In this document: one piece after another, positions 29,951 to 30,376 of the stretch
How the letters are laid out: each line of letters begins with the position of its first letter
How positions within the stretch are numbered: position 1 is the first letter of the stretch
IMG/VR virus record: IMGVR_UViG_3300028581_000167
Span: 1 to 30,376 of that record
Origin: a virus
Length of the DNA: 30,376 nt
Strand: one strand, 5' to 3'
Translations under genes and position numbers: made by a program
Notes under the pieces: generated by a model
Databases searched by the model: none
Seen by the model: the letters and a program-made list of their open reading frames with translations, nothing else
Told to the model about the DNA's origin: nothing

Positions 29951-30376
29951 ATGGCGATAATAACTAAAAGCACCACATCTGGAAACTGGAACGCAACTTC
30001 ATCGTGGGTCGGTGGAGTTGTTCCAACATCAGCAGATGATGTAATTTTTGATGCTACATCTGCGGGTGTTGTCTTGAATGTTTCATCAACGGTAAAGAGT
30101 ATAGACATGACTGGTTTTACAGGAATGCTGACGGTTTCAAACGCGAACTTAACAGTAAATGGTTCTACAAATTCAACTGGTGCTTTATACACATCACAAC
30201 CGAATGCTATATTTGATGGAGACTTTGCTTGGACTGGTGGTGCAGGCCAATTGTTTGCTACCACGATTGGTTATAAACAAAATGATACAAAAACTCGGTG
30301 GAAGTTAGAATATTTTCCCAAAACAGGTAGCGGTAGTGAGCAAGTTTTTCTCCATTCTGATTTCCATATTGGACCA
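29951..30376 (+). CDS. Fibre/adhesin-like surface protein, N-terminal part (continues at base 1)
   Basis: Starts MAIITKSTTSGNWNATSSWV, then GGVVPTSADDVIFDA, a pattern common at the start of bacterial and phage beta-helix adhesins. The frame is open to the end of the window. The last 165 bases align with bases 1-165, so it continues as the 1-1194 gene for a total of about 484 residues. It starts one base after the stop of the 29440 gene. The right copy has Asp and Gln where the left copy has Asn and Thr. Confidence 0.8.
   Translation, partial: MAIITKSTTSGNWNATSSWVGGVVPTSADDVIFDATSAGVVLNVSSTVKSIDMTGFTGMLTVSNANLTVNGSTNSTGALYTSQPNAIFDGDFAWTGGAGQLFATTIGYKQNDTKTRWKLEYFPKTGSGSEQVFLHSDFHIGP
30212..30376 (+). 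repeat. Terminal direct repeat, right copy (matches 1-165)
   Basis: This copy aligns with bases 1-165, identical from 30251 to the end (126 bases) and with five mismatches at 30221 and 30247-30250. It marks the closing point of the circle or permuted genome, or the start of a near-identical second copy. Confidence 0.85.

Overview
The window is almost the whole genome of a small, AT-rich tailed phage that probably infects a Bacteroidetes/Flavobacteriia host. Host evidence: two promoters fit the Bacteroidetes sigma pattern (TTTG, 19-20 bases, TAnnTTTG). Most starts follow A/T-rich leaders rather than strong Shine-Dalgarno sites. Several proteins have the sequence style of Bacteroidetes phage structural families. 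The last 165 bases repeat the first 165 (126 of them identically), and one fibre-like reading frame runs off the right end and continues at the left end. The molecule is therefore best read as a circle, or circularly permuted genome, of about 30.2 kb.

Layout. (1) 1-1389, rightward: end of a fibre/adhesin-like gene, then a 59-residue two-helix holin-like gene. (2) 1376-3935, leftward operon: zinc ribbon, sigma-like factor, DUF1360-like membrane protein, small CGGC protein and a minor-head-like protein. A separate leftward cluster of four unrecognised genes (4027-5419) lies upstream, divided from it by a leftward terminator. (3) 5420-6174: about 750 bases without a gene. Its core (about 5600-5965) folds on paper into a multibranched structure closed by a long-range helix, followed by a helically phased TGCC repeat array. 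(4) 6175-9647, rightward: ParB-like protein, TET-associated-type glycosyltransferase, GIY-YIG nuclease, terminase small and large subunits. (5) 9642-10822: leftward islet of small unknown genes with its own promoter. (6) 10916-30376, rightward late genes: tail assembly chaperone with a probable -1 frameshift, tail completion proteins, large tail/fibre proteins, tape measure, XkdF-like protease with a probable nested scaffold, major capsid protein, tube-like protein, portal, adaptor-like protein, a membrane/coiled-coil protein and fibre-like proteins.

How it works together. Head, portal, terminase, tail chaperone and tape measure are all present, with no sheath seen, so a siphovirus-like particle is likely. 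The gene order is unusual: tail genes and tape measure precede protease and capsid, and the portal lies downstream of the capsid gene. I recognise no DNA polymerase, helicase, primase, integrase or endolysin, so replication and lysis rest on the host or on unrecognised genes. The most interesting element is the structured non-coding region at 5600-6030. Next are the ParB/glycosyltransferase/GIY-YIG cluster (possible DNA modification without a visible oxygenase), the frameshift site and the nested scaffold.
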